A stretch of DNA of 64,000 bases from Symbiodinium microadriaticum (taxonomy: Eukaryota > Sar > Dinophyceae > Suessiales > Symbiodiniaceae), in contig LSRX01000253.1 of NCBI GenBank assembly GCA_001939145.1, positions 390,890-454,889 of the forward strand, read 5' to 3'. The position numbers and the translations under genes are program-made. The notes beneath the pieces were generated by a model, which saw only the letters and a list, made by a program, of their open reading frames with translations, was not told the origin of the DNA and ran no database searches. Shown piece after piece: positions 50,106 through 61,096 of the stretch. Every line of letters starts with the position of its first letter. Positions within the stretch are counted from its first letter, which is position 1.

Positions 50106-50156
50106 TAGTTTAGGGTCTTGTAAGGTGATGCAGGATTTATGTCATCAACTAACAGT
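50106..50156. mobile_element. Foldback element family A, copy 6 (right half)
   Basis: CATAGTTTAGGGTCTTGTAAGGTGATGCAGG and then ATTTATGTCATCAAC, the right end of family A; the left half is absent. Confidence 0.6.
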
Positions 50157-50189
50157 AACGCTAACTCTTGTACGAGTATGTACGAATGC

Positions 50190-50270
50190 TACCTGGCCTT
50201 GTCTGCAGGGCACTCTGTGCTCGTCATGGCTGGGAGTTTGAGTGGATGAGCGAGGACTGGTGTGCATGAG
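50190..50270 (+). CDS. Candidate terminal exon, unknown
   Basis: After CTGCAG the frame reads ALCARHGWEFEWMSEDWCA and ends at TGA. Trp/Glu-rich and short; unknown. Confidence 0.35.
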
Positions 50271-50300
50271 GGGTTCAGGGTTTAGGGGGGTCATGTAATG

Positions 50301-50416
50301 TAGGGGACCAAACAACTACCGATACTATTCCCGGGTTCCTTTATCATATTCATGCACTAATACCCCCCCCCCCCAATAAAAAAAAAAAAACCTTTTCTAC
50401 TTATTTTGGCCCCTAG
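50301..50416. mobile_element. Possible family C foldback (degenerate)
   Basis: TAGGGGACCAAACAACTACC at the left and TTATTTTGGCCCCTA at the right, with poly-C and poly-A inside. Confidence 0.35.
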
Positions 50417-50929
50417 AACAGGGTTGAGGGTTTGAAGCGTTTTAAGGCTTTGGGGTGTAGGCTGTTGGCGTACAGGGGTTGAGGCCAGTCTTGAAGATAT
50501 GAAAGGGTCTAGCTTTGAGGTCTTCGAGTGTCGGGTTTCAGGGCTCCCGGTTGCAAGTTTTCACGACGAAAGTTGTACCTCATGTTACTTACCATAAACA
50601 TTCATTATTCACAGAATACTAGACTGGCAACGAGGAGACCATATGATCCTGTGTCGGCCAGGGGTACTCCTCACCCGATGACTGTGCCTTTTTCGGTGTA
50701 AGGGTTTGGTTGCGGTTAGATTGTGGTAGTGTCTTTCGCCTTGCGCTGCAAAGGAGATGCCGCTACACATCATACGAAAGCTCTTGACACTCACGATTGT
50801 TATTGCTGTTCTGGTGGTGATCACTTGACTACGTCTAGGACTACGACTATACGACCATGACGACTACGACGGTTGGGTGCAACGACGACGATGACAACTA
50901 TTACCACTCCCAGTACTAGTATTACTGTT

Positions 50930-50962
50930 GAACTGCTACTGCTACTGCTACTTCTACTACTA

Positions 50963-51011
<49 letters not shown>

Positions 51012-51012
51012 G

Positions 51013-51104
<92 letters not shown>

Positions 51105-51106
51105 AG

Positions 51107-51150
<44 letters not shown>

Positions 51151-51154
51151 CTGC

Positions 51155-51188
<34 letters not shown>

Positions 51189-51250
51189 GCTGCTGCTACT
51201 ACTACTGCTGCTGCTACTACTACTACTACTACTACTACTGCTACTACTGC
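50930..51250 (+). repeat. (CTA)n/(CTG)n triplet array
   Basis: Alternating ACTACT and GCTGCT blocks for 320 bp; all long frames are homopolymeric (Thr/Ala, Leu, Ser). Confidence 0.95.
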
Positions 51251-51924
51251 TGGTCTTTACTACTGTGACGATGACGACGATGACGACGACTACTGCTACT
51301 ACTGCTACTCTGACGATGACGTTGATGACTGCCACCACGCCAGCGACGAAGACCACCGCTACCGCGACGGCTGCTGTTCTGCAGTTTCCCTACGTAGCTT
51401 CTGCTGTTGCTTCGTGACTGTTATGGCCGATAGCACCTCAACTGCTTTGGTTCCACTACTGTTGCTGCCACGACGTCCGTGACTATCATATAGCTTGATG
51501 CTGTCGCCAGTGCTACTAGAGATGCTCCTGCCTTGCTATGGCATTGCGTTCCGTTTCGCATGATCGTACCAATAATAGCAAGGTGTAGTCAGTTCAAGCT
51601 GCCAGCTGTTGTATTCATAGTGATTCCTGTAAATGGCTCTAGAAGACATGCCTTGATACGGTAGTAATATCGCTCTTGACAGGACGGTGAGCGACGTCGT
51701 CGTGGCGCAGAGCGCCAGAGCATGGTGCGACCGCCCAGACCCTCACAAGAGTGTGAGAGATGGAGATACAGTTTAGAGTTTAGAGATCGTGGCAGCAAGC
51801 GCGAAAACAGCTAACAAGGGCCCGTGATCGAGTTTGCAGATCGAACGGTTGTGGAGTTGTGGGATGTTGAAGGCACTGTCATCCGCTAGGCCCGAGTCCA
51901 CCACTCACCAATGCCGCCGCGAGC

Positions 51925-51962
<38 letters not shown>

Positions 51963-51963
51963 C

Positions 51964-52009
<46 letters not shown>

Positions 52010-52110
52010 ACAGCAACAGGAACGGCACCAACAACAGCAGCAACCACAGCGACGGCAGCAGCAGCAGCAGCAGCAGCAGCAGCTGCAACAACAACAGCCG
52101 CACAACAGCA
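51925..52110 (+). repeat. (CAG)n array
   Basis: CAG runs with CAA/CGG interruptions. The + frame from 51834 (MQIERLWSCGMLKALSSARP then poly-Gln to 52178) could encode a glutamine-rich protein, but Ala and Leu/Cys frames are equally open, so it is called as repeat. Confidence 0.85.
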
Positions 52111-52213
52111 GCAATAACAGTAGCAAAGTCTCCACCAACAGCAGCGCCATGCTTGACCATCGCTATAAAGCCTTATAATCAGTGCCATGTTCATCGGCCT
52201 GGCGTGAGCGATC

Positions 52214-52345
52214 ACATCATCATTATTCTCGTCATCATCACCTCTCGTCTTCGTCATCATCGACACCGTCGTTGCGCTCAGCATACTACCAGCATCATCA
52301 CCACCACCACAACCATCATCTCTAGCAGCATCATCTTCCTCGACC
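52214..52345 (+). repeat. (CAT)n-rich region
   Basis: CATCATCATT units with CGTC and CACCAC variants. Confidence 0.7.
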
Positions 52346-53090
52346 ATTGAGAGCTGATCGGTCCTTGATATTCATGTCAGCAGTCGTCAAGCAGCAGCTG
52401 TAGAACTTCGTGTTGTTGCGCTCGTCAAGATTTTAGTTGGGGCTACTGCTCAAAGCTCGGAGAAATCCCATGCACCTGAAGCCCTTAAGCCTAAACCCTA
52501 AACCCCAACCCTGAACCCCTGAACCCTAAACCCCTGAACCTCTAAACCCTAAACCTTAAGCCCGGAGCCCTGCGCCCTTCCATCAGATGCCTTTGCCCGC
52601 GGTCACCATGAAGGCGGATACGCAGTGCCAGGGGACTCAGACTTGCGGAGGGGTTCACGGTTTAGGGTTAGGGCGTGTAGGGGTTCAGGGTTTGAGGGTT
52701 CAGGGGTTTAGGGTTCAGTGTTCAGGGGTTTGGCCTAGATTTCGCATACATTGGGTGCAAATGAAGGGGGTACTTATGCTCTGTTAGTATTGCGGACCCT
52801 ATATTATGCAAACGGATTCTGTGAACCGACTAAATTAAAGGCCAGCGACTGGCTGAGGGCTTGAATCATTTTGGGGAAAAGAAAATCTGAAGTGTCGAGG
52901 GGTTGTAACCCCCCTACCCTGCAGCTTAAACCCCGAAGACAGACCCTAAACCCTAAACCCCAAGCCCTAAAACCCTGAACCCTAAAGCCCTCAACCCTAC
53001 AGCCCCAAAAATCCTAAACTCTAAGTCTAGAGGTCCCAGAACCGAGATCCCACAGAGTTTCAACTGCATGCCCTGGGCTCAGGTAATGCA
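52346..53090. other. Telomere-like spacer
   Basis: CCCTAAACCC and GTTCAGGGTTT tracts (52480-52560, 52660-52730, 52920-53020) with unique DNA between; no exon called. Confidence 0.45.
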
Positions 53091-53187
53091 GGTGCCTTAA
53101 TAATTAGAATAGGATTTTTGGTATTTCTTTTTAGAATTATAGAGCGTACAATATACCCCCAAACCCTATGTAAATCAATAAGGCCCT
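53091..53187. mobile_element. Foldback element family C, copy 4
   Basis: GGTGCCTTAATAATTAGAAT ... TAAATCAATAAGGCCC; AT-rich centre with ATATACCCCCAAACCCTATG as in copies 3 and 5. Confidence 0.65.
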
Positions 53188-53738
53188 TATATTCGAAGCT
53201 CTAAGAACTTTCAAATGGGAGTTGCAGGCAATAGGGACTAGGTTTAGGGATTAGATTTGATGGCTGTGGCCTTACAGTACAGCCTTTTCCCACAACCAGG
53301 CCCTAAACCCTATAAACCCACCTATTAACCCGATACACTTAGCCCTGACACCTAAACCGTGAAGGGCTCAAGATCTCGAGGCCCCGAGGCTGTCGTCGCA
53401 GTGGAAATCTTCACGCAGGCTTGAACTCCCCCACACCAAACCCCAAGCTCCAGACCCTGGGCTTCAAAGGAAAAACTTCCAGCCCGCCATCGGAAAAGGG
53501 CAAAACCAGAACCCTCAAAGCACTGCAGCTTGTATCCCTTGAACCCCAAATTTCAACCCCGAAGCCTTGGGAACCCCCTCAAATTTAGGTTTTAGGGTTT
53601 TAGGGTTTAGAGGGGTTAGGGTTTAGGTTTCAGGCTTTTAGGGTTTAGGGACCCTGCACCCGAAATCAAGGCCCCGATGGCTTTCAGCCGACGTCGGCCA
53701 CGCAGGAGATCTGTGACACAGCGGCCGCGGCAATATAG

Positions 53739-53839
53739 AGGCCTAAGAATTACCATCACTACTTTAGGGGGTTCATGATCATAAGTTATTGTTAGAGTGT
53801 AATATACCCCGAAGCCCTATGCTGATTTTCAAGGCCCCT
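53739..53839. mobile_element. Foldback element family C, copy 5
   Basis: GAGGCCTAAGAATTACCATC ... GCTGATTTTCAAGGCCCCTA, interior AATATACCCCGAAGCCCTAT. Confidence 0.6.
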
Positions 53840-53954
53840 ATATCATGATGGTTGAAGTCTTTTCTGGCTCTATAGAGTTGTAGAAGCCCGCTTGGGTTTA
53901 GGATTTCGGGATGTTTTGGGTTCATTGTTGAGTAGGACGCAGGCAACAGAGGTG

Positions 53955-54006
53955 TCACCACCACCACCACCGCCACCACCACCACCACCACCACCACCAC
54001 CACCAT
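53955..54006 (+). repeat. (CAC)n
   Basis: CACCACCACC with one CGCCAC interruption, 50 bp. Confidence 0.95.
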
Positions 54007-54119
54007 CATTTTGATGAACGCATTACAGCAGTTCGCATCGTGACTCTCTCACGGCGACTGAAAGAAAGAAAGTATTACAGCACTTTAACAACCCAGTTTC
54101 AGCCTCAAGCATAAAAAGG

Positions 54120-54720
54120 GCACTACTGACTCTAGATCCTAAGCCCCACAGCCGAACCCCAAGCACCTAAATCCGAACCCCCCAACCCCCAATAACCCCA
54201 CACTTGTAAACCCTAAGCCCTGAACTCCTATAGCCTATAACCCCAAAACCCCAACACCCTACAGCACGACTGCCATAGACTCGTAAACCTCTAAACCCTA
54301 AACCCGAAACCCGAAGCCCGAAACCCTAAAACCTAAAACCCTAAATCCTAAAACCTAAAACCCTAAAAGCCTAAAGCCCTAAAACCTTAAAGCCCGAAAA
54401 CCCTAAACCCGAAAACCCGAAACCCTAGAACCCTAAAGCCAAGTCTACCTCCGAAGCCGCAGCTGCCTTGCCCGAGCAAAGACTTCTGGAAGCTGCGCGG
54501 TGCAAGCATGGGGAGCTCTGCCAACCTGGACTGCACCGGGTTGGGTTTAGGGCTTTGGGTTTAGAGGTTTAGGCTTCAGGGTTTAGGGTTAAGCGTTTAG
54601 AGGTTATTTAGGGATGTAGGGTTTAGGGTTTAGAGGTTTAGGGTTTAGGGAAAAGGGTATAAGGGTTGAGTGTAACTGTAGGGCTTGGGGCTTGCAGTGT
54701 GGGGCTGTAGGAGGCTGGTC
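54120..54720. repeat. Inverted telomere-like arrays
   Basis: CCCTAAA/CCCGAAA units at 54150-54440 face TTTAGGG units at 54540-54690. No gene. Confidence 0.8.
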
Positions 54721-54889
54721 GACGTCTTGTCAAGTCACTATCACTTAAGGGGATAGTAGAAGGGGTCGTGAAGAGCCTTATGGCAAGGCCTCATAGTACC
54801 TTGAATCCGGGGGCAGTATACCTGTTAGCATCCCTGTATCAGGGGTAGTAGAAGGCCTGTCATTAGACTACTGTATTTTAACACGCATC

Positions 54890-54995
54890 TATATATATAT
54901 ATATGTATGTGTATATATATATATATGTATATATATATATGTATATATATATATATGTATATATATACACACATACACACACACACACATATGCA
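54890..54995. repeat. (TA)n/(TATG)n/(CA)n microsatellite
   Basis: TATATATA blocks with ATGTATAT interruptions, then ACACACAC. Confidence 0.95.
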
Positions 54996-54999
54996 CACA

Positions 55000-55282
55000 C
55001 AAAGATGACTCCAATCATGGGCTTGGGGTACCGCGTATTATTTTTTGTGGACGGAAAGGCGACACCATGACTCAAGCCCCAATAGTTAGTAGGAACGTGC
55101 TCTGCCGCCAGATACTCGTAGTTGCTTTTCAGCACATGCATGGCGGCCACTTCCCTAAGTGATCGAAAGTCCTCACAATTGCAGTCTGTGGCGAGGTTAG
55201 AAGCGGCGCCGATTTCGACTTCGCATGTCTGGCGTAATTCTGCTGCGTTGGCTGTGCTAGGAATCCAAGCGAGTGCCCCCAC
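55000..55282 (-). CDS. Candidate ORF, unknown (strand uncertain)
   Basis: The minus frame from 55282 reads MGALAWIPSTANAAELRQTC, EVEIGAASNLATDCNCEDFR, SLREVAAMHVLKSNYEYLAA and on to the (TA)n tract. Balanced acidic/helical composition. The opposite strand (55122-55565) is also open but more Cys/Arg/Ser-mixed. No family recognised. Confidence 0.35.
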
Positions 55283-55713
55283 GGTGGCTGGTGGCTGCTG
55301 CGGATTGGAGCAACATCATTGCAGGCTGCCGCACACGGTAAGATGTGTGACATGGAAGGATCAATTCTGGGTCTTCGGCCGTCCCACGATTTGCTCTTTG
55401 CGGTCGTACCTTCCTGTAAAGTCTCGTTTTACAGAACTCTTACGGCCCACATTGGGGCCAGGTAGATACCGTTTGGGTAGTGGTCCTCCTTGTGACCTGA
55501 AGACGCATGCCTTGGAAAAGGAAAGCTTGTGCCGAACCCCTAAACCCTATAACCCTAAACCCTAAACCCTAAACCCTATAATCCTAAACCCGGGAGCTTA
55601 GAATCTCGAAGCCTTTTGCACGTGTCATGGTTCATGTGAAGTGGAAGGCCTCACCCTGATCGTCCCGTTCACGATTCTGGCTGCCTGGACACGTAGGGTT
55701 TAGGTTTCCCACT

Positions 55714-55810
55714 GGGTCCGAGTACCCAAATAGTAAGGTTTTGAGTACCAAAATCCATACTCTGAATGGTTTTTGGACCTTGAAACCCTACTATTTGGGT
55801 ACTTGGACCC
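55714..55810. mobile_element. Foldback element family H
   Basis: 28-bp inverted ends with two mismatches: GGGTCCGAGTACCCAAATAG at the left, CTATTTGGGTACTTGGACCC at the right; ~40 bp centre. Single copy here. Confidence 0.75.
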
Positions 55811-55930
55811 TTAGGGTTTAGGAGAATGCAATCAGCCGGACATCTCAGGAGGCATACTTGGAAATCTACTCATGTACTCTAGAGCGAGCGCCTGGGTTGG
55901 AATTTTTTTGCCGGAATTCAAAACAACGGG

Positions 55931-56015
55931 TACCACCCATAGTCTCCATTGTAATTCCTTATTCGGATCCCATAAAGTAACCCCCAAGAAGGAACTACAA
56001 TGGAGACTGTAGGTA
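55931..56015. mobile_element. Foldback element family D, copy 5
   Basis: TACCACCCATAGTCTCCATT at the left and CAATGGAGACTGTAGGTA at the right; centre shortened (GGATCCCATAAAGTAACCCC). Confidence 0.7.
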
Positions 56016-56249
56016 AGTCATCGGCAGGTTTGGGAGATGTCGCCGCCACCGAGGGGTTTCGTATTGAAATCCATGCGAGTACTCTCCTGTCGACCGAGCC
56101 TCCCCCAATCCTAGGGTTTACACCCTGAACCCCGGTCCCTAAACTCCCCCTAGCTGTGTAAGGTTGGCACTGCTACCTTCAACTGGTTTCAATGGACCGA
56201 TGAATTGGAGCTGGTCTTCCAGGAGTGCTCCGCAGCCAGTACTTGGTGG

Positions 56250-56410
56250 GTACGGCAAAGTGTTCTGACAAAGCGGATTTTAGGGATGTTTAGGGATTTG
56301 GATGAGGGTTTTGGATTAGGCGTTAGGGTTTATGTACGGCAAGTGTTCTGACAAAGCGGGATGTTTAGGGATTTGGATGAGGGTTAGGGATTAGGCGCTA
56401 GGGTTTATGC
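56250..56410 (+). repeat. Tandem duplication of ~78 bp
   Basis: TACGGCAA(A)GTGTTCTGACAAAGC ... GATTAGGCGTTAGGGTTTATG repeated at 56249-56332 and 56333-56409 with small indels. Confidence 0.85.
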
Positions 56411-56419
56411 TGCCCAAGA

Positions 56420-57640
56420 AACCAGCAACGCACCAGATCGACCATGTTGCCAGCCTCCGCCGCCTCGTTGTCGTGGTCGTAGCAGCAGCTGCTTCACCGT
56501 GAACAGCTGCAACAGTGAAACCCTATTTGCTGCGTGGTGGTGCTGGTGGTGGTGGTGCTGGTGGTATAGCTGTTGTTGTAGAAAAGAAGTGGTGCTGCGA
56601 GTGGTAGTGGTTGTTGGGAAGGTCAGCGAGTAAGGCTAGGGGCAGCCCTTGCACGCAGGTGTTCATGGCTGTTGAAGGCATCCTCTGGGCATTGGGCGGT
56701 GCGCGGCTGGGCTGGAATTGGACTCCTCGGTCTCGAGTTTAGGATGTATAAATCCTAAACTCTCTAAACCATGACACTAGTCAGTCCCTAAACCCAACAT
56801 CCAAATCCCAAGATAGAACTTCAACAGCCTTAGACCTATCGGGGAAAGATGTTTCTATGAAACGGATTTATGTATACATCCTTGTAGACTCTGCAGGATT
56901 CTGGCATAACGTAGAGGTTCGCGTCCTGACTGCTGTATTCGCTCGTTGACCCTTTCTAAACTCAGTAGCTACAGACCCTACATAGTTGTAGCTGTCGTGG
57001 AAAGTGCACCAAGAGCCTGTTCCAAGTATAGAGACTCCCATGTTGCAGCGGAGGATTTTGGGACTATCCATCTTGCCTTAATGTTTGTCATAAGTCCGAC
57101 GACAGTTTAGCGGGTGAACAGAGACATATGTCGCCTATCTTTCTGGGTCTAGGGTTTCGAGAGTGCAGCCGCAACCAAAGCTCCTAATCCTGAGCTTCAA
57201 AAACCGCTTAACACCCGGAAATCCCAAAGCCTTAACCCAAATTTGAAGCCCCAAAACCCCCAAAAACCCTAAACCCTAAAGCCCCAAACCCTAAAGCCCA
57301 AAACCTAAACCCTAAACCCCTAAACCCTAAACCCTAAAACCCTAAACCCTATAATAAACTCTGAGCCCCAAGATTCGTTTTGAGGCTCACGGCTTGGACA
57401 TTCGTGATCCGGAACGACGACGAACCTTGTCTTGTCAGCAGCCCCACCGTCTTCAAGCCCAAAGAGTCTAGGGGCTTGGGGTTGTGGGTGTAGGAGTTGG
57501 GGATTAGGGGTTTAGGGTTAGGGTTAGGGTTAGGGTTTCGGGTTGGAGGGTTTGGAGTTCAGGGTGCGATCGAAGTACTAGTAGGGTGTAGTGTCTACTT
57601 TTTCGGTCCAAGCTTTCCGCCGTATTGGTACTTCCCGCGG
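56420..57640. other. Spacer with triplet and CCCTAAA tracts
   Basis: GGTGGTGCTGGTGG at 56535-56570; CCCTAAA at 57260-57350; GGGTTAGGGTTAGGG at 57510-57535, a local TTAGGG hexamer variant. No exon called. Confidence 0.4.
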
Positions 57641-57726
57641 CCATCAGTCATGAGCTTGGGCACCTAAACCCTAAGCCCTAAACCCTAGACCCCTAAACCT
57701 CTATAAACCTTAAACCCTAGGGGCTG

Positions 57727-57912
57727 ATGACACGCGTCCGGTCCCGCCTCCGGACTATGAGTAGACAGAAACCCACAGCACACCAACGCCGGTTCGCGGG
57801 TGATGTCGTTCGATACACCCTAATTTCAAAACCAAAAGGAGACGGACAACGATTCGTAGTATGCGCATGGTATATTTTGGGTACCTTTGTTTGTGGTGGT
57901 TCTTGGTTTTAG
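57727..57912 (+). CDS. Candidate ORF, unknown
   Basis: A 61-codon frame, interior HQRRFAGDVVRYTLISKPKG then DGQRFVVCAWYILGTFVCGG, TAG stop. Alternating hydrophobic strand-like content; unknown. Confidence 0.35.
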   Translation: MTRVRSRLRTMSRQKPTAHQRRFAGDVVRYTLISKPKGDGQRFVVCAWYILGTFVCGGSWF

Positions 57913-58466
57913 GATAGAAGGTTAATTAAGACATGTTCCCCATAGTTGCAGACATCTTCTGACAGTGCACTTGTGTCCTAACCCTATGCTTCAGCCTGGA
58001 ACTGAAGTTTCCCATCGCAAGCAGAAATGTTCACGATGCTTGTCTCATGTTTGTTTAGGGTTTATGGGGGCCCCCGGTCGAGGATATTTTCATGCGGGTA
58101 GTTACCGTGGTAGGAGCCTTATAGAAGGTCTATATACCTTATAGAAGCTTTCTAGAAGCCCTATATACCCTAAGCTCCCCACTTGTAACTTTCCTGGGAT
58201 ATTTTTTGTGCGAAACCGTTTTTCCCTTGAGCCTCTGCTGTGAGGCCTACGGAGCCATTTCGCACCTTTGCTGCATTAGTTCAGAATCTCGTTGCCTTTG
58301 ATTTTGGTTCCACTAATTTCGGTGGAGGGCTTTGTTCCTAGTTTGGCTAGTTTAGGTAGACTTTCCCAGTTGATCCTTGTTTCTTAATATGGTTCTGGAT
58401 ACTGATAGTTGACGGTGTTTACATCTTGCATCGTTATTCTCCTTAGTAAGAGACATCGTATTGATA

Positions 58467-58569
58467 CGGTTGATGATATAAATCCTGCATTACCCATACT
58501 CAGGAATATACCATAATTCCCATGGTTTATAGGGTCCTCAAGGTAATGCAGGATCTGTATCATCAACAG
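58467..58569. mobile_element. Foldback element family A, copy 7 (best copy)
   Basis: 103 bp; TA|CGGTTGATGATATAAATCC ... GGATCTGTATCATCAACAG|TA. Terminal inverted repeat about 28 bp with few mismatches; TA on both sides fits a TA target-site duplication, as in Tc1/mariner-type MITEs. Confidence 0.8.
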
Positions 58570-58799
58570 TAGTGTTCTGTTGTCCTTGGATTTATTCCCG
58601 TCAGTTGGTGGCCTTCGGATGCCTTCATTCGTTCGCTCTCCTGACTTGCTGAGCGTATGTTTCGCTGTGAGCAGCTGCTGCGCTGAAGGTGAGCGTGTGC
58701 CGCCGCGCAGAAGCGAGAATTGCTTAATTTTCTGCTGAATCATGTAGGCTTAGGGTTGAGGCTCTAAGTAGTCGTGTTTGATGCATGCGGACTGTTCAC

Positions 58800-58975
58800 T
58801 CCATGTAGCTTGCTATAGGGTGAATACGAGCTCCTACCCAGACAAAGACCTAAATGACCCCGCACAAAATGCCACCCTTTCGCGTCAAATGTTTGAGAAC
58901 TTCACTGTTCGGGGATCGACTAGAGTATTGAATGTACATCTGCCAACTGTGATCAAACTCCAAATCAATCATTAA
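58800..58975 (+). CDS. Candidate ORF, unknown
   Basis: The frame reads SSYPDKDLNDPAQNATLSRQ, MFENFTVRGSTRVLNVHLPT then VIKLQINH and TAA. Protein-like, 230 bp upstream of the fucose synthase start; might be the end of the preceding + gene. Confidence 0.4.
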
Positions 58976-58989
58976 CATTCCGGCTGATA

Positions 58990-59060
58990 TGCGCACATAT
59001 ATATATATATATATACACATACACACACACACACAACTCTCTCTCTCTCTCTCTGTGTCT
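58990..59060. repeat. (TA)n-(CA)n-(CT)n microsatellite
   Basis: ATATATAT, ACACACAC, CTCTCTCT in series, ~150 bp before the fucose synthase ATG. Confidence 0.95.
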
Positions 59061-59206
59061 TTGCTGCGCGTGTATACTGTACCAGCGTCCTCTAATATTC
59101 TTGTCCTGCACAACACAACTCGCAGACTCGTACTCTCTCCTTCTATTCCATTCGTTTCGACTTCAGCCATTTGGTTCAGATTTAAAAGCGCGATCCCGGC
59201 CGGTCC

Positions 59207-60966
59207 ATGGCGGCATCTGTGATCTTAGTCACAGGCACAGCCATGTGGAGTGGGTTCAAGTTCAGGAGTGGGAAGTACAGTTGATGATATCAATCCTGCA
59301 TTGCCCATAAGAAGGACTATACCATAGCTCCCATAGTTTAGGGTCCTTAAGGTCATGCTAAGGATGTGTATCATCAACAGAAGGTTTTGGGGCTCGGGGG
59401 ACGACAGCTTCGAAGGTCGCCAGACTCTTGGGGATCACCTAGGGGGCTTAGCACGGTTCGGTTTAGGGCTTATAAGGCTTGGGTTTAAGGTTTGGGGCAG
59501 GTAATGACAGTTTGAACTCGGGGGTAGTCGAGACATCCGTTCTTCTTAGCTTTGTATACTTTGCGAACGCACCCCCCCGCCCAAAAACATCCCGCAGAAA
59601 CGCACGACAGTAATCCATGCGCTAGCAAAAACGTGAAGGGCTGCAGTATAGAGCCCTTGCAAATGTACGGTAGAACCTTGATAGATCATAAACCCTAAAC
59701 CCTAAGCCGTAAAACGCTAAACCCTATAACCCTAAACCCTAAACCCCTATAACCCCCTAAGCCCTAAAACCTAAAACCCGAAAGAAGTAAAGCCCTGACA
59801 AGCAGGTGGCACGGGCCTCGTTGGCAAAGGAATTCAGAAGGCCGGCTTTCGCCAGCATGCTAGATTCAGAGCTTCATTTAGGGTTGATAGGGTTCCTTTA
59901 GAGGGATCCATCACGGTTCCTTTAAAGGGGGTTAGGGTTCAGGGTTTGGGTGTTTCGAGTGTGTCCGGCGTTCAGGGTTTTGGCGGTTTTAGGGCGGCCC
60001 CAGCACTTGAAAGGTTTCAGGTTTAGGGGTTTAGGGGTTTAGGGGTTTAGGGTTTTGGGGTTTTGGGTTTTGGGATTTAGGGTAGTCCTTCTCCTGCTGC
60101 CCCTTCTGCCCCTCCAATCAGGGCCCTAAACCCTAGACCCTTCTCGATGGATGAGAACGACTTATTTCAAACAGGAAGCAGTGGATGATTTGTCCGATGA
60201 AGTCGCTGAACATGATGAGTCTGATGATGCATCCACAACTACGCGAGTGATGCATGCAGCTTTTAGTGCACGCCTCTCATGAGGTGAGCTCGTTCGCCGC
60301 GCAGAGAAGGGGCCAATGCACATTCACAACTAATACAAACCTTCTTAACACGGCTATCGCCAGGTGATCGCGGAAGATGACCTCGCCAAGAACGAGAAGT
60401 GGGTGCGCCAGTGCAGGATTTACTTCCCTATACACCCTAAATCCTCAGCGCCTAAAGCATCGTAAACCCCCAAACACACTGAAAGGGATACAGCCCGAAA
60501 GCAAGCAAACCCCCGAAATTGGCCTGTGTTGCTTCCCGAAGCCTTTAGGTATTCAAACTGAATGTCCGCATGCTTTACAATAGTCACCATATTATCTAGG
60601 GACCCCTTAAGGAATACAGTTGCTGATTGTTCAGAACCCTATACTAGCCCCCTCCTTCTGCTCGAAGGCCTAATGTGAACCTTCGGCAGGTCTTCCGGTT
60701 TAGGGTTTAGGGTGCCCAAGCCCTGAACCTTAAACCTTTAATTAAAGCGAAACCGGCAGGTCTTCCTGTCATCCAAAGATGGTGACCTTGTGGACAGGAA
60801 ATCCACGGAGGTGCGAGTATGTACTGCTCCCCCTCCTACTCCTACTACTACTACTACTACTACTACAACTACAACTACAACTACAACTACAACTGCTACT
60901 ACTGCTACTACTGCTACTACTACTTCTACTACTACTTCTACTACTACAACTACCACCACTACTACT

Positions 60967-61013
<47 letters not shown>

Positions 61014-61060
61014 AACTACAACTACAACTGCTACTACTGCTACTACTGCTACTACTACTT

Positions 61061-61096
<36 letters not shown>

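Noticed and set aside
51834..52178. Polyglutamine protein
   Set aside because: (CAG)n is open in all frames on both strands and has no supporting splice sites or conserved flank.
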